This document shows positions 49,033-59,512 of a stretch of DNA of 64,000 bases, one piece after another; positions within the stretch are counted from its first letter, which is position 1, and each line of letters opens with the position of its first letter. The notes below the pieces were generated by a model, which did no database searches, was not told the DNA's origin, and worked only from the letters and a program-made list of their open reading frames with translations. The stretch comes from Ralstonia pickettii (GTDB taxonomy: Bacteria > Pseudomonadota > Gammaproteobacteria > Burkholderiales > Burkholderiaceae). The position numbers were made by a program, and so were the translations under genes. The stretch is from the NCBI RefSeq assembly GCF_016466415.2, contig NZ_CP066771.1, positions 2,728,001-2,792,000 on the forward strand, written 5' to 3'.

Positions 49033-50991
49033 ATGCCCAATCTTCAACTGCTGCTGGTCGAAGACAATCCGCTCGACGCAGAACTTACGCGCGCACGGCT
49101 GGAAACCGCCAACCTGCAGGCTGACATCACGCTGGTCGACAACGAAACCGACTTCATCGCCCAACTGAGCGCGCGGACCTTCGACGCCATCCTGGCCGAC
49201 TACATGCTGCCGCAGTTCACGGGGGCTGAGGCGCTCGACATTGCGCGCCGCATGGCGCCGCAAACGCCGTTCATCTTCGTATCCGGTGCGCTGGGCGAGG
49301 AGCACGCGGTGGACATGCTCAAGCGTGGCGCCACCGATTACGTCATCAAGCAGCGACTGCAACGCCTGCCCGTGGTGCTGCTGCGGGCGCTGGCCGAGGC
49401 GGCCGAACGCCGCCAGCGCATCGCCGCAGAGGCTGCCCTGCGCGAAGCGGAAACGCACTTCCGATTGCTGATCAATGCGCTCAAGGAGCACGCCGTGCTC
49501 TCGCTCGACCCGCAGGGCATCGTGCGCACATGGAATGCGGCGTCGCGCAGCATTCTTGGTTATGCGCGCGAAGACATCCTCGGCAAATCGGCCGAGATTC
49601 TCTACCCGCAAGCCGCGCGCGAGGCCGGTGAATTCCAGCGCAAGCTCGAACGCGTGCGCCGCGAAGGCAGCCTCACCGACGACCGCTGGATGCTGCGCAA
49701 GGACGGCACGCCGTTCTACGCATCCAGCGTGGTCACCGCCATCCACAACGAGACGGGGCAACTGGTCGGCTTCTCGAAGATCATCCGCGACTCGACGGAA
49801 GAGCGCATCGCGGCCGACGCCCTGCGCCGTGCCAAGGAAGAAGCCGAGACTGCCAACCACGCCAAGGACCACTTCCTGGCGGTGCTCTCGCATGAGCTGC
49901 GCACGCCGCTCACGCCCATCCTGACCGCCGTGCATCTGCTGGAACTGCGTCAGGACCTGCCGGCGTATGCGGTCGCGCAGCTCGAAGTCGTGCGCCGCAA
50001 TGCCGAGCTGGAAGCGCGCCTGATCGACGACCTGCTCGACATCACCGGCATTGCGCGCGGCAAGCTGGCCGTGAGCTTTGCGCTGGTCGACCTGTATCCG
50101 CTTTTGGAGAGCACGCTGGAGATATCGCGCAACGACATGCAGGCCAAGCGGCTCTCGCTCAAGACGCGCTTCGAGGCGGGCCGCAGCCGGCTGTACGCGG
50201 ACGGCGCGCGCATCCAACAAGTGATCTGGAACCTGGTGCGCAACGCGGTCAAGTTCACGCCCGAAGGCGGCGCCATCGAGGTGCGCGTCTGGAACCCGTC
50301 GGCCTCCACCGTGGCCGTGTCCGTGAAGGACAACGGCATCGGCATTGAGCCCGACGCGCTACCGCGCATCTTCTCGGCGTTCGAGCAGGCCGATGCATCG
50401 ATCACACAGCGCTTTGGCGGGCTTGGCCTGGGCCTGGCGATTGCCTATGCGCTGGTGCAGAAGCATGAAGGCTCGCTGATTGCCGAGAGCGCCGGCCGCC
50501 ACGAGGGCGCCACGTTCACACTCACGCTGCCGCTGGCCACCGAGATGGTGCAGCCCGAGACGCCGCCGTCGCCGCCCTCGCCACGCGCCCAACCGACGCG
50601 CGGCCTGCACGTGCTGTTGGTGGAAGACAACGCCGATACGGCCGAAGCCATGTCGCAGATGCTGGAGATCCTTGGCCACACCGTCACCGTTGCCAATGGC
50701 GCGCGCACGGCCATGCAAGCCGCGGAGTCTGGCGCGTTCGATCTGCTGATCAGCGATATTGGTCTGCCGGACGGCAGCGGCCTGGACGTGGTGCGCGTAT
50801 TTGCGGAGAGGCAGGCTGCCCCGTCGATCGCTATCACCGGCTACGGCATGGAAGACGATATCGCCCGGTGCCGTGACGCGGGCTTTACGGATCACCTGAC
50901 CAAACCGGTGGATTTCAAGCGGCTGGAAACGCTGATGGCCGGTTATCTGGCCGCGCGCGACGCGCGCACTACCGGCGTGGGCGCAAGCTGA
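49033..50991 (+). CDS. Hybrid sensor kinase (REC-PAS-HisKA-HATPase-REC)
   Basis: 652 residues. Order: receiver with Asp in DAILADYMLPQFTG (1-120), PAS (about 140-265; HAVLSLDPQGIVRTWNAAS), HisKA with His in FLAVLSHELRTPLTPI, HATPase (WNLVRNAVKFTPEGG, DNGIGI, GGLGLGLAIAYALV) and a C-terminal receiver with Asp in DLLISDIGLPDGSGLDVV. No membrane segments, so it is cytoplasmic. Third gene of the signalling cassette; it likely relays phosphate between the phytochrome-like kinase and the single receiver, with no DNA-binding output present. Confidence 0.93.
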   Translation: MPNLQLLLVEDNPLDAELTRARLETANLQADITLVDNETDFIAQLSARTFDAILADYMLPQFTGAEALDIARRMAPQTPFIFVSGALGEEHAVDMLKRGATDYVIKQRLQRLPVVLLRALAEAAERRQRIAAEAALREAETHFRLLINALKEHAVLSLDPQGIVRTWNAASRSILGYAREDILGKSAEILYPQAAREAGEFQRKLERVRREGSLTDDRWMLRKDGTPFYASSVVTAIHNETGQLVGFSKIIRDSTEERIAADALRRAKEEAETANHAKDHFLAVLSHELRTPLTPILTAVHLLELRQDLPAYAVAQLEVVRRNAELEARLIDDLLDITGIARGKLAVSFALVDLYPLLESTLEISRNDMQAKRLSLKTRFEAGRSRLYADGARIQQVIWNLVRNAVKFTPEGGAIEVRVWNPSASTVAVSVKDNGIGIEPDALPRIFSAFEQADASITQRFGGLGLGLAIAYALVQKHEGSLIAESAGRHEGATFTLTLPLATEMVQPETPPSPPSPRAQPTRGLHVLLVEDNADTAEAMSQMLEILGHTVTVANGARTAMQAAESGAFDLLISDIGLPDGSGLDVVRVFAERQAAPSIAITGYGMEDDIARCRDAGFTDHLTKPVDFKRLETLMAGYLAARDARTTGVGAS

Positions 50992-51022
50992 GCCGCGCCA
51001 GAATGCCGCAGTGGCAGTTGCC

Positions 51023-51265
51023 TTAGCGGCGCACCAGGCCCCATGCCGCAGGCAGCAGCGTGGCGCCCACCACGGCGGCCGTCCACGCCATGATCTGGCC
51101 ATCGGCATACAGGTGGGCGAATTGGCCGCTGTAGTAACCGAGCAACGCGCCGAGCCCGCCCGTTACCAGCGCAGCCGCCCATCCCAGGCGTTTGCCTGCG
51201 GGATGCAGCCAACGCGCCGCCACGCCCACCGCCAGCCCGATCCAAAGCGGCCCGATCCACCCCAT
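51023..51265 (-). CDS. Small membrane protein (GlsB/YeaQ-like)
   Basis: An 80-residue protein with about three hydrophobic segments and Gly-rich turns (GLAVGVAARWLHP, VTGGLGALLGYYSGQFA). This resembles the transglycosylase-associated GlsB/YeaQ/YmgE family, whose function is unknown. ATG after GGAGAACAGGC is chosen; the longer upstream reading is Arg-rich and unlikely. Divergent from hemA. Confidence 0.7.
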   Translation of the reverse strand: MGWIGPLWIGLAVGVAARWLHPAGKRLGWAAALVTGGLGALLGYYSGQFAHLYADGQIMAWTAAVVGATLLPAAWGLVRR

Positions 51266-51485
51266 GCCTGTTCTCCGTATTGCCCTTGAGCGATTCAACT
51301 GGACGCGTACCTTAGCGCAGGACGGTGCAGAAGGCCACGATCGCACTGCGCGTCGCGCGTGACGAATAATCGACATTCCTCAATACATATCACCAGATTT
51401 GACCTGCCGCCTGCTCATCAGGGGGCCGGGCGTTATAATCCGAAGTGCTCAAAATTCGTGCCGTTCCTTTAACCGGCCGCCCCAC

Positions 51486-52793
51486 ATGCAGTTGCTGACG
51501 CTCGGAATCAACCACCACACTGCGCCGCTTTCCCTGCGCGAGAAGGTGGCGTTTCCGCTCGAGCAGCTCAAGCCCGCGCTGGGCACGCTGCGCCAGCATT
51601 TGCCGCACCTCCGAAGCACGGCAGAAGCCGCCATTCTCTCCACCTGCAATCGCACCGAAATCTACTGCGCCACCGACGGCAACCTGCCCGAGCAGACCGC
51701 GCACGAGCATGCGATTCGCTGGTTGGCACAGCACCACAACATCGACCCCGGCGAACTTGCGCCCCATGTGTATTCGCTCGGCCAGTCGCTGGCGGTACGC
51801 CACGCGTTTCGCGTGGCCAGCGGGCTCGATTCGATGGTGCTGGGCGAGACCCAGATCCTCGGGCAGATGAAAGACGCCGTGCGCACCGCCACCGAGGCGG
51901 GCGCCCTGGGCACGTACCTGAATCAGCTGTTCCAGCGCACCTTTGCCGTGGCCAAGGAAGTGCGCGGCACGACAGAGATCGGCGCGCATTCCGTGTCGAT
52001 GGCCGCTGCCGCCGTGCGCCTGGCGCAGCGCATCTTTGAGTCGATCGCCGATCAGCGCGTCCTGTTCATCGGCGCCGGCGAGATGATCGAGCTGTGCGCC
52101 ACCCACTTCGCCGCGCAGACGCCACGCGAAGTGGTGATCGCCAACCGCACGCTGGAACGCGGCGAGAAGCTCGCCGAATCGCTGTCGAACCAGGGCCTGA
52201 ATGCCCGCGCCGTGCGTCTGGCCGAACTGCCGACCAAGCTTGCCGAGTTCGACATCGTTGTGTCGTGCACCGCCAGCACGCTGCCCATCATCGGCCTGGG
52301 CGCCGTGGAGCGCGCCATCAAGCAGCGCCGCCACCGCCCGATGTTCATGGTCGACCTGGCGGTGCCGCGCGACATCGAACCCGAGGTTGCACGCCTGTCC
52401 GACGTGTTCCTCTACACCGTGGACGACCTTGGCGCCATCGTGCGCGAGGGCAACGCGCTGCGGCAGGCCGCCGTGGCGCAGGCCGAGGCCATCATCGAAA
52501 CGCGCGTGCTGAACTTCATGCACTGGCTCGATGCGCGCAGCGTGGTGCCGATCATCCGAGATCTGCACGCGCAGGCTGAAACGCTGCGCCAAGGTGAACT
52601 GGAACGCGCTCAGCGCATGCTCGCGCGCGGCGACGATCCGGCGCTGGTGCTCGAAGCGCTGTCGCAGGCGCTCACCAAGAAATTCCTCCACGGCCCGACG
52701 CATGCCCTGAACCATGCGCAGGGCGAAGGCCGCGAACAGCTCATCGACCTGTTGCCGGCGTTGTTCCGCCAGTCCAGCCACTCCGAGCGCTAG
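51486..52793 (+). CDS. hemA: Glutamyl-tRNA reductase
   Basis: A 435-residue enzyme reducing glutamyl-tRNA to glutamate-1-semialdehyde, the first step of C5 heme synthesis. N-terminal [15 protein letters not shown], active-site Cys54 in [23 protein letters not shown], the NADPH fold [10 protein letters not shown], then a dimerisation helix. ATG 51486 begins the conserved domain. First gene of the hemA-prfA-prmC-grxD-ubiX group. Confidence 0.96.
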   Translation: MQLLTLGINHHTAPLSLREKVAFPLEQLKPALGTLRQHLPHLRSTAEAAILSTCNRTEIYCATDGNLPEQTAHEHAIRWLAQHHNIDPGELAPHVYSLGQSLAVRHAFRVASGLDSMVLGETQILGQMKDAVRTATEAGALGTYLNQLFQRTFAVAKEVRGTTEIGAHSVSMAAAAVRLAQRIFESIADQRVLFIGAGEMIELCATHFAAQTPREVVIANRTLERGEKLAESLSNQGLNARAVRLAELPTKLAEFDIVVSCTASTLPIIGLGAVERAIKQRRHRPMFMVDLAVPRDIEPEVARLSDVFLYTVDDLGAIVREGNALRQAAVAQAEAIIETRVLNFMHWLDARSVVPIIRDLHAQAETLRQGELERAQRMLARGDDPALVLEALSQALTKKFLHGPTHALNHAQGEGREQLIDLLPALFRQSSHSER

Positions 52794-52901
52794 CGGCCAG
52801 CGCTTCGCTCGCGCGCCGCCCGCTTTCACTCCGGCACGCAACCTCTGGCGCGGTATCATGCGCCGCCTTCGCTTCCAGCGTTTCCCTCCGCGACTGCCCG
52901 A

Positions 52902-53984
52902 ATGAAGCCCAGCATGCTGTCCAAGCTCGACCAACTGGCCGAGCGCATCGTCGAAATCAACGCGCTGCTTGCGCGTGAAGACGCCACCGCCAACCTCGAC
53001 CAATATCGCAAGCTCACGCGCGAACATGCCGAGCTGGAGCCGGTGGTCGCGCAATTTGCCGCATGGAAGCAGGCGGAGGAAGACATCGCCACCGCGCAGG
53101 AGTTAGCGGCCGATCCTGACATGAAGGCGTTTGCCGAAGACGAACTGCGCGCCGCGCGTGAGCGCATGGAATCCCTCGAAGGCGAGCTGCAACGCCTGCT
53201 GCTGCCCAAAGACCCGAACGACCATCGCAATATCTTCGTGGAAATCCGTGCCGGTACTGGCGGCGATGAGTCCGCGCTCTTTGCCGGCGACCTGCTGCGG
53301 ATGTACACACGCTACGCCGAACGGCAGCGCTGGCAGGTGGAGATCGTAAGCGAATCGGCGTCTGACCTGGGCGGCTACAAGGAAGTAATCGCGCGGCTGG
53401 TGGGCGAAGGTGCGTACTCGCGCCTGAAGTTTGAATCGGGCGGCCACCGTGTGCAGCGCGTGCCGGCCACGGAGGCACAGGGGCGCATCCACACATCAGC
53501 CTGCACCGTGGCGATCATGCCCGAGGCCGACGCGCTGGCCGACATCCAGATCAACCCGGCGGATTTGCGCATTGACACGTTCCGCGCGTCCGGCGCGGGT
53601 GGCCAGCACATCAACAAGACGGATTCGGCCGTGCGCATCACCCACCTGCCGACCGGCCTGGTGGTGGAGTGCCAGGACGACCGCAGCCAGCACCGCAACA
53701 AGGACCGCGCCATGCAAGTCCTGGCTGCGCGCCTGAAGGACCGCCAGGAGCGCGAGGCGCAAGCCAAGGAAGCCAGCGCGCGCAAGAGCCTGATCGGCTC
53801 GGGCGACCGCTCCGACCGCATCCGCACGTACAACTTCCCGCAAGGCCGCGTGACCGATCACCGCATCAACCTGACGCTGTACAAAATCGACGCGATCATG
53901 GACGGCGACATCGATGAACTCGTCGGCGCCTTGGCGGCTGAGCACCAGGCAGAACAGCTTGCAGCGCTGGGTGAAGACTCCTGA
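52902..53984 (+). CDS. prfA: Peptide chain release factor 1
   Basis: A 360-residue factor that ends translation at UAA and UAG. The peptidyl-hydrolysis motif GGQ is at residues 233-235 in [21 protein letters not shown], and the stop-recognition PAT tripeptide lies in [14 protein letters not shown]. PrmC, encoded downstream, methylates the GGQ glutamine. Confidence 0.97.
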   Translation: MKPSMLSKLDQLAERIVEINALLAREDATANLDQYRKLTREHAELEPVVAQFAAWKQAEEDIATAQELAADPDMKAFAEDELRAARERMESLEGELQRLLLPKDPNDHRNIFVEIRAGTGGDESALFAGDLLRMYTRYAERQRWQVEIVSESASDLGGYKEVIARLVGEGAYSRLKFESGGHRVQRVPATEAQGRIHTSACTVAIMPEADALADIQINPADLRIDTFRASGAGGQHINKTDSAVRITHLPTGLVVECQDDRSQHRNKDRAMQVLAARLKDRQEREAQAKEASARKSLIGSGDRSDRIRTYNFPQGRVTDHRINLTLYKIDAIMDGDIDELVGALAAEHQAEQLAALGEDS

Positions 53985-54165
53985 GCGTTCAATCGTTAAA
54001 AAGCGCGCGCTCCGTAACATTCGCTTGCGTTTGATACAGCTTGGCACGATGGCGGGCCGGTCCGGCGTTCCTATAATCGATCTCGATCACGCCAAGTGCA
54101 TCGCCGGTCGCATCCGGCACGCACTCACCCACAAGCGCGGCAACATCACGATTAGGAGAATCGCA

Positions 54166-54534
54166 ATGCGTACCCAACTGCTGGCCATTACCGTCGCCAC
54201 CACCCTCGCACTCGGCCTGGCCGCCTGCGGCAAGAAAGACGACGCCACCGACCAGGCGGCCAAGAGCGCGATGGAGCAATCGAAGGACGCCGCCAAACAG
54301 GCGCTCGACAACGCCGGCACCGCCGTGACCAAGGCCGCGGACGCTGCCAAGGTGGAACTGTCGCAAGCGGCTTCGGACGCGCAAGTCTCCGCCTCGGGCG
54401 CGCTGGCGCAGGCCAAGGAGGCCGCCAAGACCGCGGCCGACAAGACGGCCGACGCGGCCAAGGTTGCTGCAGACAAGACCGCTGACGCCACCAAGGAAGC
54501 GGCCAACAAGGTCAAGGACGCGACCAAGCAATAA
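54166..54534 (+). CDS. Alanine/lysine-rich lipoprotein with LEA-like 11-residue repeats
   Basis: A 122-residue protein with lipobox LAAC near residue 20. The mature part is almost wholly Ala, Lys, Asp and Thr and predicted as amphipathic helix. Near the C-terminus three 11-residue repeats (AADKTADAAKV, AADKTADATKE, AANKVKDATKQ) are encoded by 33-bp units at 54433-54531. These resemble LEA-type repeats of desiccation-related proteins. AGGAGAATCGCA precedes the ATG. It lies between prfA and prmC and its role is unknown. Confidence 0.8.
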   Translation: MRTQLLAITVATTLALGLAACGKKDDATDQAAKSAMEQSKDAAKQALDNAGTAVTKAADAAKVELSQAASDAQVSASGALAQAKEAAKTAADKTADAAKVAADKTADATKEAANKVKDATKQ

Positions 54535-54631
54535 GCGCTGCTTAACCGCACCGACCCGCTCGCGGGCCCGCGCCACATCGGCCGGGCCCGTGTTATTTTG
54601 TGCGCCCGATCTTCGCTGCTGGTCTGTTGCC

Positions 54632-55534
54632 GTGTCGTCTTCCCCCGTCATTCCGCCCGAAAACCTGGCTCGCGTGTCCGATGCGCTGACGGCGCTGGCA
54701 CGCGCGGGCTTGCCTGCGCTTGAAGCGCGCATGCTGGTTTCGCATGTGACGGGCCTGTCGCGTGTGCAACTCATCACGCAAGACGCCTGCGCCATCGACG
54801 TGGCCGCGCGCGCGCGTATCAGCGAACTCGCGGCGCGCCGCTTGGCCGGCGAGCCGATGGCGTATCTGCTCGGCGAACGTGAATTCTTCGGCCGCACCTT
54901 CAAGGTGACGCCCGCCGTGCTGATCCCGCGCCCTGATACCGAATTGCTGGTCGAACAGGCGCTGGACCACCTCGAGGAGTGCGATGCGCCGGCCGTGCTC
55001 GACATGGGCACGGGCAGCGGCATCATCGCCATCACGATTGCGCTGGCGCGGCGCGATGCGCGCGTATGGGCCACCGACGCCTCCACCGACGCGCTGGCCG
55101 TGGCGATCGACAACGCCAAGGCGCTCGGTGCCACCAACGTCCAGGCTGCGCTGGGCGACTGGTACGGCGCGCTGGCCGGAACCGAGGCGCCACCCGCCTT
55201 CGACCTGATCGCCAGCAACCCGCCCTACATCGCCGCCACCGACGCGCACCTCGACCAGGGCGACCTGCGCTTCGAGCCCGCCAGCGCCCTCACCGACCAC
55301 GATGACGGCCTGCGCCACCTGCGCAGCATCGTCGCCGGGGCGCCGGCGCGGCTTGTCTCCGGGGGATGGCTGCTGGTCGAACACGGCTACGACCAAGGCG
55401 AACCTGTGCGTGCGCTGCTGGGCGGCGCGGGATTCGCCAACGTCTTCACCGCGCAAGACCTGGCCGGCCACGACCGGTGCAGCGGTGGGCAATGGCCGGA
55501 TCAAAACGCCGGTGCGCGTTCCTCGCTAAAATAG
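54632..55534 (+). CDS. prmC: Release factor glutamine methyltransferase
   Basis: A 300-residue SAM-dependent enzyme that methylates Gln in the GGQ motif of RF1 and RF2. N-terminal helical domain, then LLGEREFFGRTFKVTPAVLIPRPDTELLVE, SAM motif VLDMGTGSGIIAITIA and catalytic ASNPPYI. No ATG fits; GTG at 54632 gives the normal length. Confidence 0.93.
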   Translation: MSSSPVIPPENLARVSDALTALARAGLPALEARMLVSHVTGLSRVQLITQDACAIDVAARARISELAARRLAGEPMAYLLGEREFFGRTFKVTPAVLIPRPDTELLVEQALDHLEECDAPAVLDMGTGSGIIAITIALARRDARVWATDASTDALAVAIDNAKALGATNVQAALGDWYGALAGTEAPPAFDLIASNPPYIAATDAHLDQGDLRFEPASALTDHDDGLRHLRSIVAGAPARLVSGGWLLVEHGYDQGEPVRALLGGAGFANVFTAQDLAGHDRCSGGQWPDQNAGARSSLK

Positions 55535-55602
55535 AGGGGTTTTCCAATGTGGATGTCAGCTCGGGAACCCGGCTGCCGCCCCTCACCCAATCGAGTCTCC
55601 CC

Positions 55603-55914
55603 ATGAGCACCACGCACGAAAAGATCGACCAGATCGTCAAAGGCCACCCCGTCGTCCTCTTCATGAAGGGCACGGCGCAATTCCCGATGTGCGGCTTTTC
55701 GGGCCGCGCCATCCAGATCCTGAAGGCCTGCGGCGTGGACCGTCCGCACACCGTCAACGTGCTGGAAGACGATGAAATCCGCCAGGGCATCAAGGACTAC
55801 GCCAACTGGCCCACCATTCCGCAGCTCTATATCAAGGGCGAGTTCATCGGCGGCTCGGACATCATGATGGAGATGTACCAGAGCGGCGAACTGCAGCCGC
55901 TGCTGGCTGCTTGA
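55603..55914 (+). CDS. grxD: Monothiol glutaredoxin (Grx4-type)
   Basis: A 103-residue monothiol glutaredoxin involved in iron-sulfur cluster handling. Active site MCGFS follows FMKGTAQFP, then WPTIPQLYIKGEFIGGSDIMMEM. Only one cysteine in the active site, giving the CGFS class. Confidence 0.96.
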   Translation: MSTTHEKIDQIVKGHPVVLFMKGTAQFPMCGFSGRAIQILKACGVDRPHTVNVLEDDEIRQGIKDYANWPTIPQLYIKGEFIGGSDIMMEMYQSGELQPLLAA

Positions 55915-55933
55915 GCTGCGTTCTCGTTTCAGC

Positions 55934-56557
55934 GTGACCCAGACCGCGAACTCCACCGCTCAAACGCCCGCCGTGCGCCGCATCATCGTGGCGATCACAG
56001 GGGCGTCGGGGGCAATCTACGGCGTGCGGCTGCTGCAGATTCTGCAGAGCCTGCGTGAGTCAGCGGGGGTGGAATCGCACCTGCTGATGTCGCCCGCAGG
56101 GCTGATGAACGTGCAGCACGAGCTGCACATGGCACGCGAAGAAGTGGAAGCGCTCGCGCACGTCGTGCATAACGTGCGCGATATCGGCGCGACCATCGCC
56201 AGCGGCTCGTTTGCGGCGGAAGCAATGGTGGTGGCACCCTGCTCGATGAAGACGCTGGCGGCCGTTGCGCATGGCCTGTCGGACAATCTCATTGCCCGCG
56301 CAGCCGACGTCACGCTTAAGGAGCGCCGCCGCCTCATCCTGATGGTGCGCGAAACGCCGTTGAATCTGGCGCATCTGCGCAACATGACAGCGGTCACGGA
56401 GATGGGCGGAATCGTATTTCCACCCGTGCCAGGGTTTTACCAGCGCCCCAAGACGATCGACGACCTGGTCGACCACACCGTGGGGCGCGTATTGGACCTT
56501 CTGGGCTTGCCGCAGACGTTGGCACCCGGCTGGCCGGGCTTGCGCTCAACGGACTAA
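55934..56557 (+). CDS. ubiX: Flavin prenyltransferase UbiX
   Basis: A 207-residue enzyme that prenylates FMN to make the cofactor for UbiD-type decarboxylases in ubiquinone synthesis. ITGASGAIYGVRLL at the N-terminus, AAEAMVVAPCSMKTLAAVAHGLSDNL and the C-terminal PPVPGFYQRPKTIDD are UbiX signatures. Starts with GTG at 55934, 19 bp after grxD. Confidence 0.95.
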   Translation: MTQTANSTAQTPAVRRIIVAITGASGAIYGVRLLQILQSLRESAGVESHLLMSPAGLMNVQHELHMAREEVEALAHVVHNVRDIGATIASGSFAAEAMVVAPCSMKTLAAVAHGLSDNLIARAADVTLKERRRLILMVRETPLNLAHLRNMTAVTEMGGIVFPPVPGFYQRPKTIDDLVDHTVGRVLDLLGLPQTLAPGWPGLRSTD

Positions 56558-56579
56558 GCGCCAATCAGCCGACCGCCAA

Positions 56580-56750
56580 TCAACGGTGGTGGTAATTGAA
56601 GTACACCGACGGCCCACCCCAATAGCCGCCGTAGTAGGCGGGATAAGCCGGTGCCGCATAGACCGGCGCAGGCGCCACAGCCACCGGTGCCGGATACACG
56701 GCACAACCCCCAAGCGTCGCGGCCAACAAGGCCAGAGCCACGATTTTCAT
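56580..56750 (-). CDS. Tyr/Pro-rich 56-residue lipoprotein
   Basis: A short ORF starting ATG (56748-56750) after AAAGGACACTAATC. Hydrophobic signal, lipobox LGGC at residue 16, then a Pro/Val/Ala/Tyr repeat (AVAPAPVYAAPAYPAYYGG) and a YWGG/YFNYHHR end. It resembles the larger protein at 62262-62585. It converges with ubiX. No function known. Confidence 0.7.
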   Translation of the reverse strand: MKIVALALLAATLGGCAVYPAPVAVAPAPVYAAPAYPAYYGGYWGGPSVYFNYHHR

Positions 56751-56871
56751 GATTAGTGTCCTTTGGCCTCGCTAGTGAGGCCGTGTGGACGTTATAAGCC
56801 GGCGCGGGCGACGTCGGCGTCATGCGGGTGTAAGCGTTGTAACCGAAGACTACGAGCGTGTGTCCGTAAGT

Positions 56872-57612
56872 TCACTGCTTAGGCGTTGGTTTGCCGGCGG
56901 GTGGCTGCGCTGCCGCGGCGGGAGCCGAAGCCGACACACCAGATGCTGAAGCCGGTTTGGATGCGTTCGGGTCGACTTCGGCACGCATTTGGTCCATGAC
57001 GGCCCCCGCGCGCGGCGCCCAGAGGAATTCCACTGTGCCGTTCTGCGGCTCTTCCGGAATCGCATACATGGTGATGACCGTCTGATGGGCCGCCCAGCGC
57101 GCGCGCAGCGAATCGACCGTCTTGCCGGACTTCAGCTTGAGCGGCGCCTTGCCCTCCTGCGCGGGCTTGCCATAGCGGTCGGACAGGGCCTGGAAGACGC
57201 GCTGCTCGGTCTCCACGCCGCGCGTGGGCACGAACATGCCGGCGATGTTGCCGTCCTGGTCGATCAGCACCACGGCCTGCGGGCCATCCATCAGCTCCGG
57301 GCGCGATGCCTGCGGTATCCCGAGCGATCGGGTGCGGCCATGCGATTCCAGAGCGTCGGAGCAGTATTCGGCGACGTCCTTGCCGCCATTGGCGCGTACG
57401 TCTTCGCATGAGGGCAGCTTGCGCAGCGGCTTGCCGAGCGGAAAGACATCGAGCAGCACCGCCACGTCGCCAGGGTCGCGCACCGCCTTGGCGGGTGCTG
57501 CGGCCTTGGGGGCCGCCTTGGCTGCGGGTGCGGCAAACGCCACGGACGCGAGCAACGAGGTCGAGATAGCAAGCGCAGCAGTTGCAGTGGCGCGTCGCGT
57601 CCAGCAGGTCAT
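56872..57612 (-). CDS. Secreted protein of unknown function
   Basis: A 246-residue protein with a signal peptide (cleavage near AFA-A, residue 28), an Ala/Lys/Pro-rich linker, a globular part of about 150 residues (two cysteines at SCEDV and EYCSDA) and an Ala/Ser/Pro-rich tail. No family recognised. Divergent from opgG. Confidence 0.7.
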   Translation of the reverse strand: MTCWTRRATATAALAISTSLLASVAFAAPAAKAAPKAAAPAKAVRDPGDVAVLLDVFPLGKPLRKLPSCEDVRANGGKDVAEYCSDALESHGRTRSLGIPQASRPELMDGPQAVVLIDQDGNIAGMFVPTRGVETEQRVFQALSDRYGKPAQEGKAPLKLKSGKTVDSLRARWAAHQTVITMYAIPEEPQNGTVEFLWAPRAGAVMDQMRAEVDPNASKPASASGVSASAPAAAAQPPAGKPTPKQ

Positions 57613-57917
57613 GCGAACTCCAGTGAGAAAAGAGCCGAAAGTGTGCCACGCGGGAATCCGGGCGCACAGGAAAGGGGGTCTGACTGCCGGCAGGCGGCCC
57701 GCGTTCCCGTCAACCTAATGGCTGAGCGCCTCGAAACCCCCTGGTTACACGCCATTTGACGCGGATACCGGCCCGATGCCGGCCGGAAACATTATCAAAA
57801 TGTTGCCGGTTTTGATCTCGTAAAGGTACGGCGGGTAAAATCTCGGCGGCACAGACGAATGACCGGCAGGACCGAAGCGTCACGTTCCTCGGCCCGCCGC
57901 ATAGACGCGATCTCATT
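57613..57917. promoter_or_regulatory. opgGH upstream region with promoter candidate
   Basis: 305 bp. TTGATC (57812-57817) with an 18-bp spacer and TAAAAT (57836-57841) is a plausible promoter for opgG, about 75 bp before its start. Nothing else is recognised. Confidence 0.45.
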
Positions 57918-59510
57918 TTGAACATTCCCTCCGCTGTTTCCTCCCGCACGCCGTCAGCCGCCCGCGCTGTATGCGCCCCTTCGGTAGCCCGCTATGCGCG
58001 GCTGACCGTCGGCCTGCTGGCGCTGGCTTCGGCGCATGCGGCGCTGGCCTTCGGTTTCAACGATGTGGCCGCACGCGCCAAGCAACTGGCTGCAAAACCG
58101 TACCAGGCGCCCGCCGATACCCTGCCCCGCGAACTGCGCGAGCTGCGCTACGACCAGTACCGCGAAATCCGCTTCAAGTCTGACCAGGCTTACTGGCGCC
58201 GTGACAAGCTGCCGTTCGAACTCGGCTTCTTCCACGAGGGTTCGTACTACGACCAGCCTGTGAAGATCAACGAGGTGTCGCCCGCCGGCGTGCGCGAAAT
58301 CCGCTTCGATCCGCGCCTGTTCGACTACGGCCCGGTCAAGCTCGATCCGAAACAGGTGCAGAAGCTCGGCTTTGCCGGCTTCCGCGTGCACTATCCGATG
58401 AACACGCCCAAGTACAAGGACGAAGTCATCGTGTTCCTGGGCGCGTCGTACTTCCGCGGCATCGGCAAGGGGCAGGTCTACGGCCTGTCCGCGCGCGGTC
58501 TGGCCATCGACACCGCGCTCAATTCGGGCGAGGAATTCCCCCGCTTCACCGATTTCTGGATCGAACGCCCCGCCGCCAACGCCAAGGAGTTGACGATCTA
58601 CGCGCTGCTGAACTCGCGCCGCGCCACGGGTGCCTACCGCTTCGTCATCAAGCCGGGCAGCGATACGGCGGTCGACGTGAAGGCGCAGGTGTACATGCGC
58701 GAAAACGTGAGCAAGCTGGCCATCGCACCGCTCACCAGCATGTTCTTCTTTGGCGAGAATCAGCCGGCGCCTGCGCTGGATTTCCGCCCCGAGGTGCACG
58801 ACTCCGACGGCCTGTCGGTGCTTTCCGGCACGGGTGAATGGATCTGGCGTCCGCTGACGAACCCCAAGCGCCTGCTGGTCAGCTCGTTCGGGACGACCAA
58901 TCCGGGCGGCTTCGGCCTGATGCAGCGTGACCGCGCGTTCTCCAGCTACCAGGAAATCGGCGACCGCTATGAACTGCGCCCGAGCGCGTGGGTCGAGCCC
59001 GTCGGTAAATGGGGCGCGGGCCGCGTGGAGCTTGTGCAGATCCCGACGCCCGACGAGACGAACGACAATGTGGTCGCCTACTGGGTGCCCGAGAACCCGC
59101 CCAAGCCGCATCAGCCGTTCAACCTTGAATACCGCCTGCTGTGGCAGAAGGATGCCGACAAGAAGCCAGCGCTGGCATGGGTTACGCAGACGCGCCGCTC
59201 GCACGGCTGGACCACCAAGCGCCCCGACGAGCGCAAGCCCGACGATACGATCGCCTTCGTGGTCGACTTTGAAGGCCCCGCACTGGCCAAGCTGGCGCCG
59301 AATACACCGGTTGAGCCGGTGTTCTCGGCAGATGCCAACGGCAAGATCGAATCGATCTTCGGCCAACCCAACACCGCGACCGGCGGCTGGCGCGTGACCG
59401 TGCGCCTCAAGCGGGTCGACGACGATAAACCCGTTGAACTGCGTGGCTACCTGCGCAGCGGCGGCACCGGACTCTCCGAGACGTGGAGCTACCTGTTACC
59501 TCCGGGCTGA
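57918..59510 (+). CDS. opgG: Periplasmic glucan biosynthesis protein G
   Basis: A 530-residue periplasmic protein of osmoregulated glucan synthesis that modifies the linear glucan backbone. A signal peptide (about residues 28-46, [17 protein letters not shown]) precedes the MdoG domain ([69 protein letters not shown]). It starts with TTG at 57918, as no ATG or GTG fits, and its stop is two bases before the opgH GTG. Confidence 0.93.
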   Translation: MNIPSAVSSRTPSAARAVCAPSVARYARLTVGLLALASAHAALAFGFNDVAARAKQLAAKPYQAPADTLPRELRELRYDQYREIRFKSDQAYWRRDKLPFELGFFHEGSYYDQPVKINEVSPAGVREIRFDPRLFDYGPVKLDPKQVQKLGFAGFRVHYPMNTPKYKDEVIVFLGASYFRGIGKGQVYGLSARGLAIDTALNSGEEFPRFTDFWIERPAANAKELTIYALLNSRRATGAYRFVIKPGSDTAVDVKAQVYMRENVSKLAIAPLTSMFFFGENQPAPALDFRPEVHDSDGLSVLSGTGEWIWRPLTNPKRLLVSSFGTTNPGGFGLMQRDRAFSSYQEIGDRYELRPSAWVEPVGKWGAGRVELVQIPTPDETNDNVVAYWVPENPPKPHQPFNLEYRLLWQKDADKKPALAWVTQTRRSHGWTTKRPDERKPDDTIAFVVDFEGPALAKLAPNTPVEPVFSADANGKIESIFGQPNTATGGWRVTVRLKRVDDDKPVELRGYLRSGGTGLSETWSYLLPPG

Positions 59511-59512
59511 AC

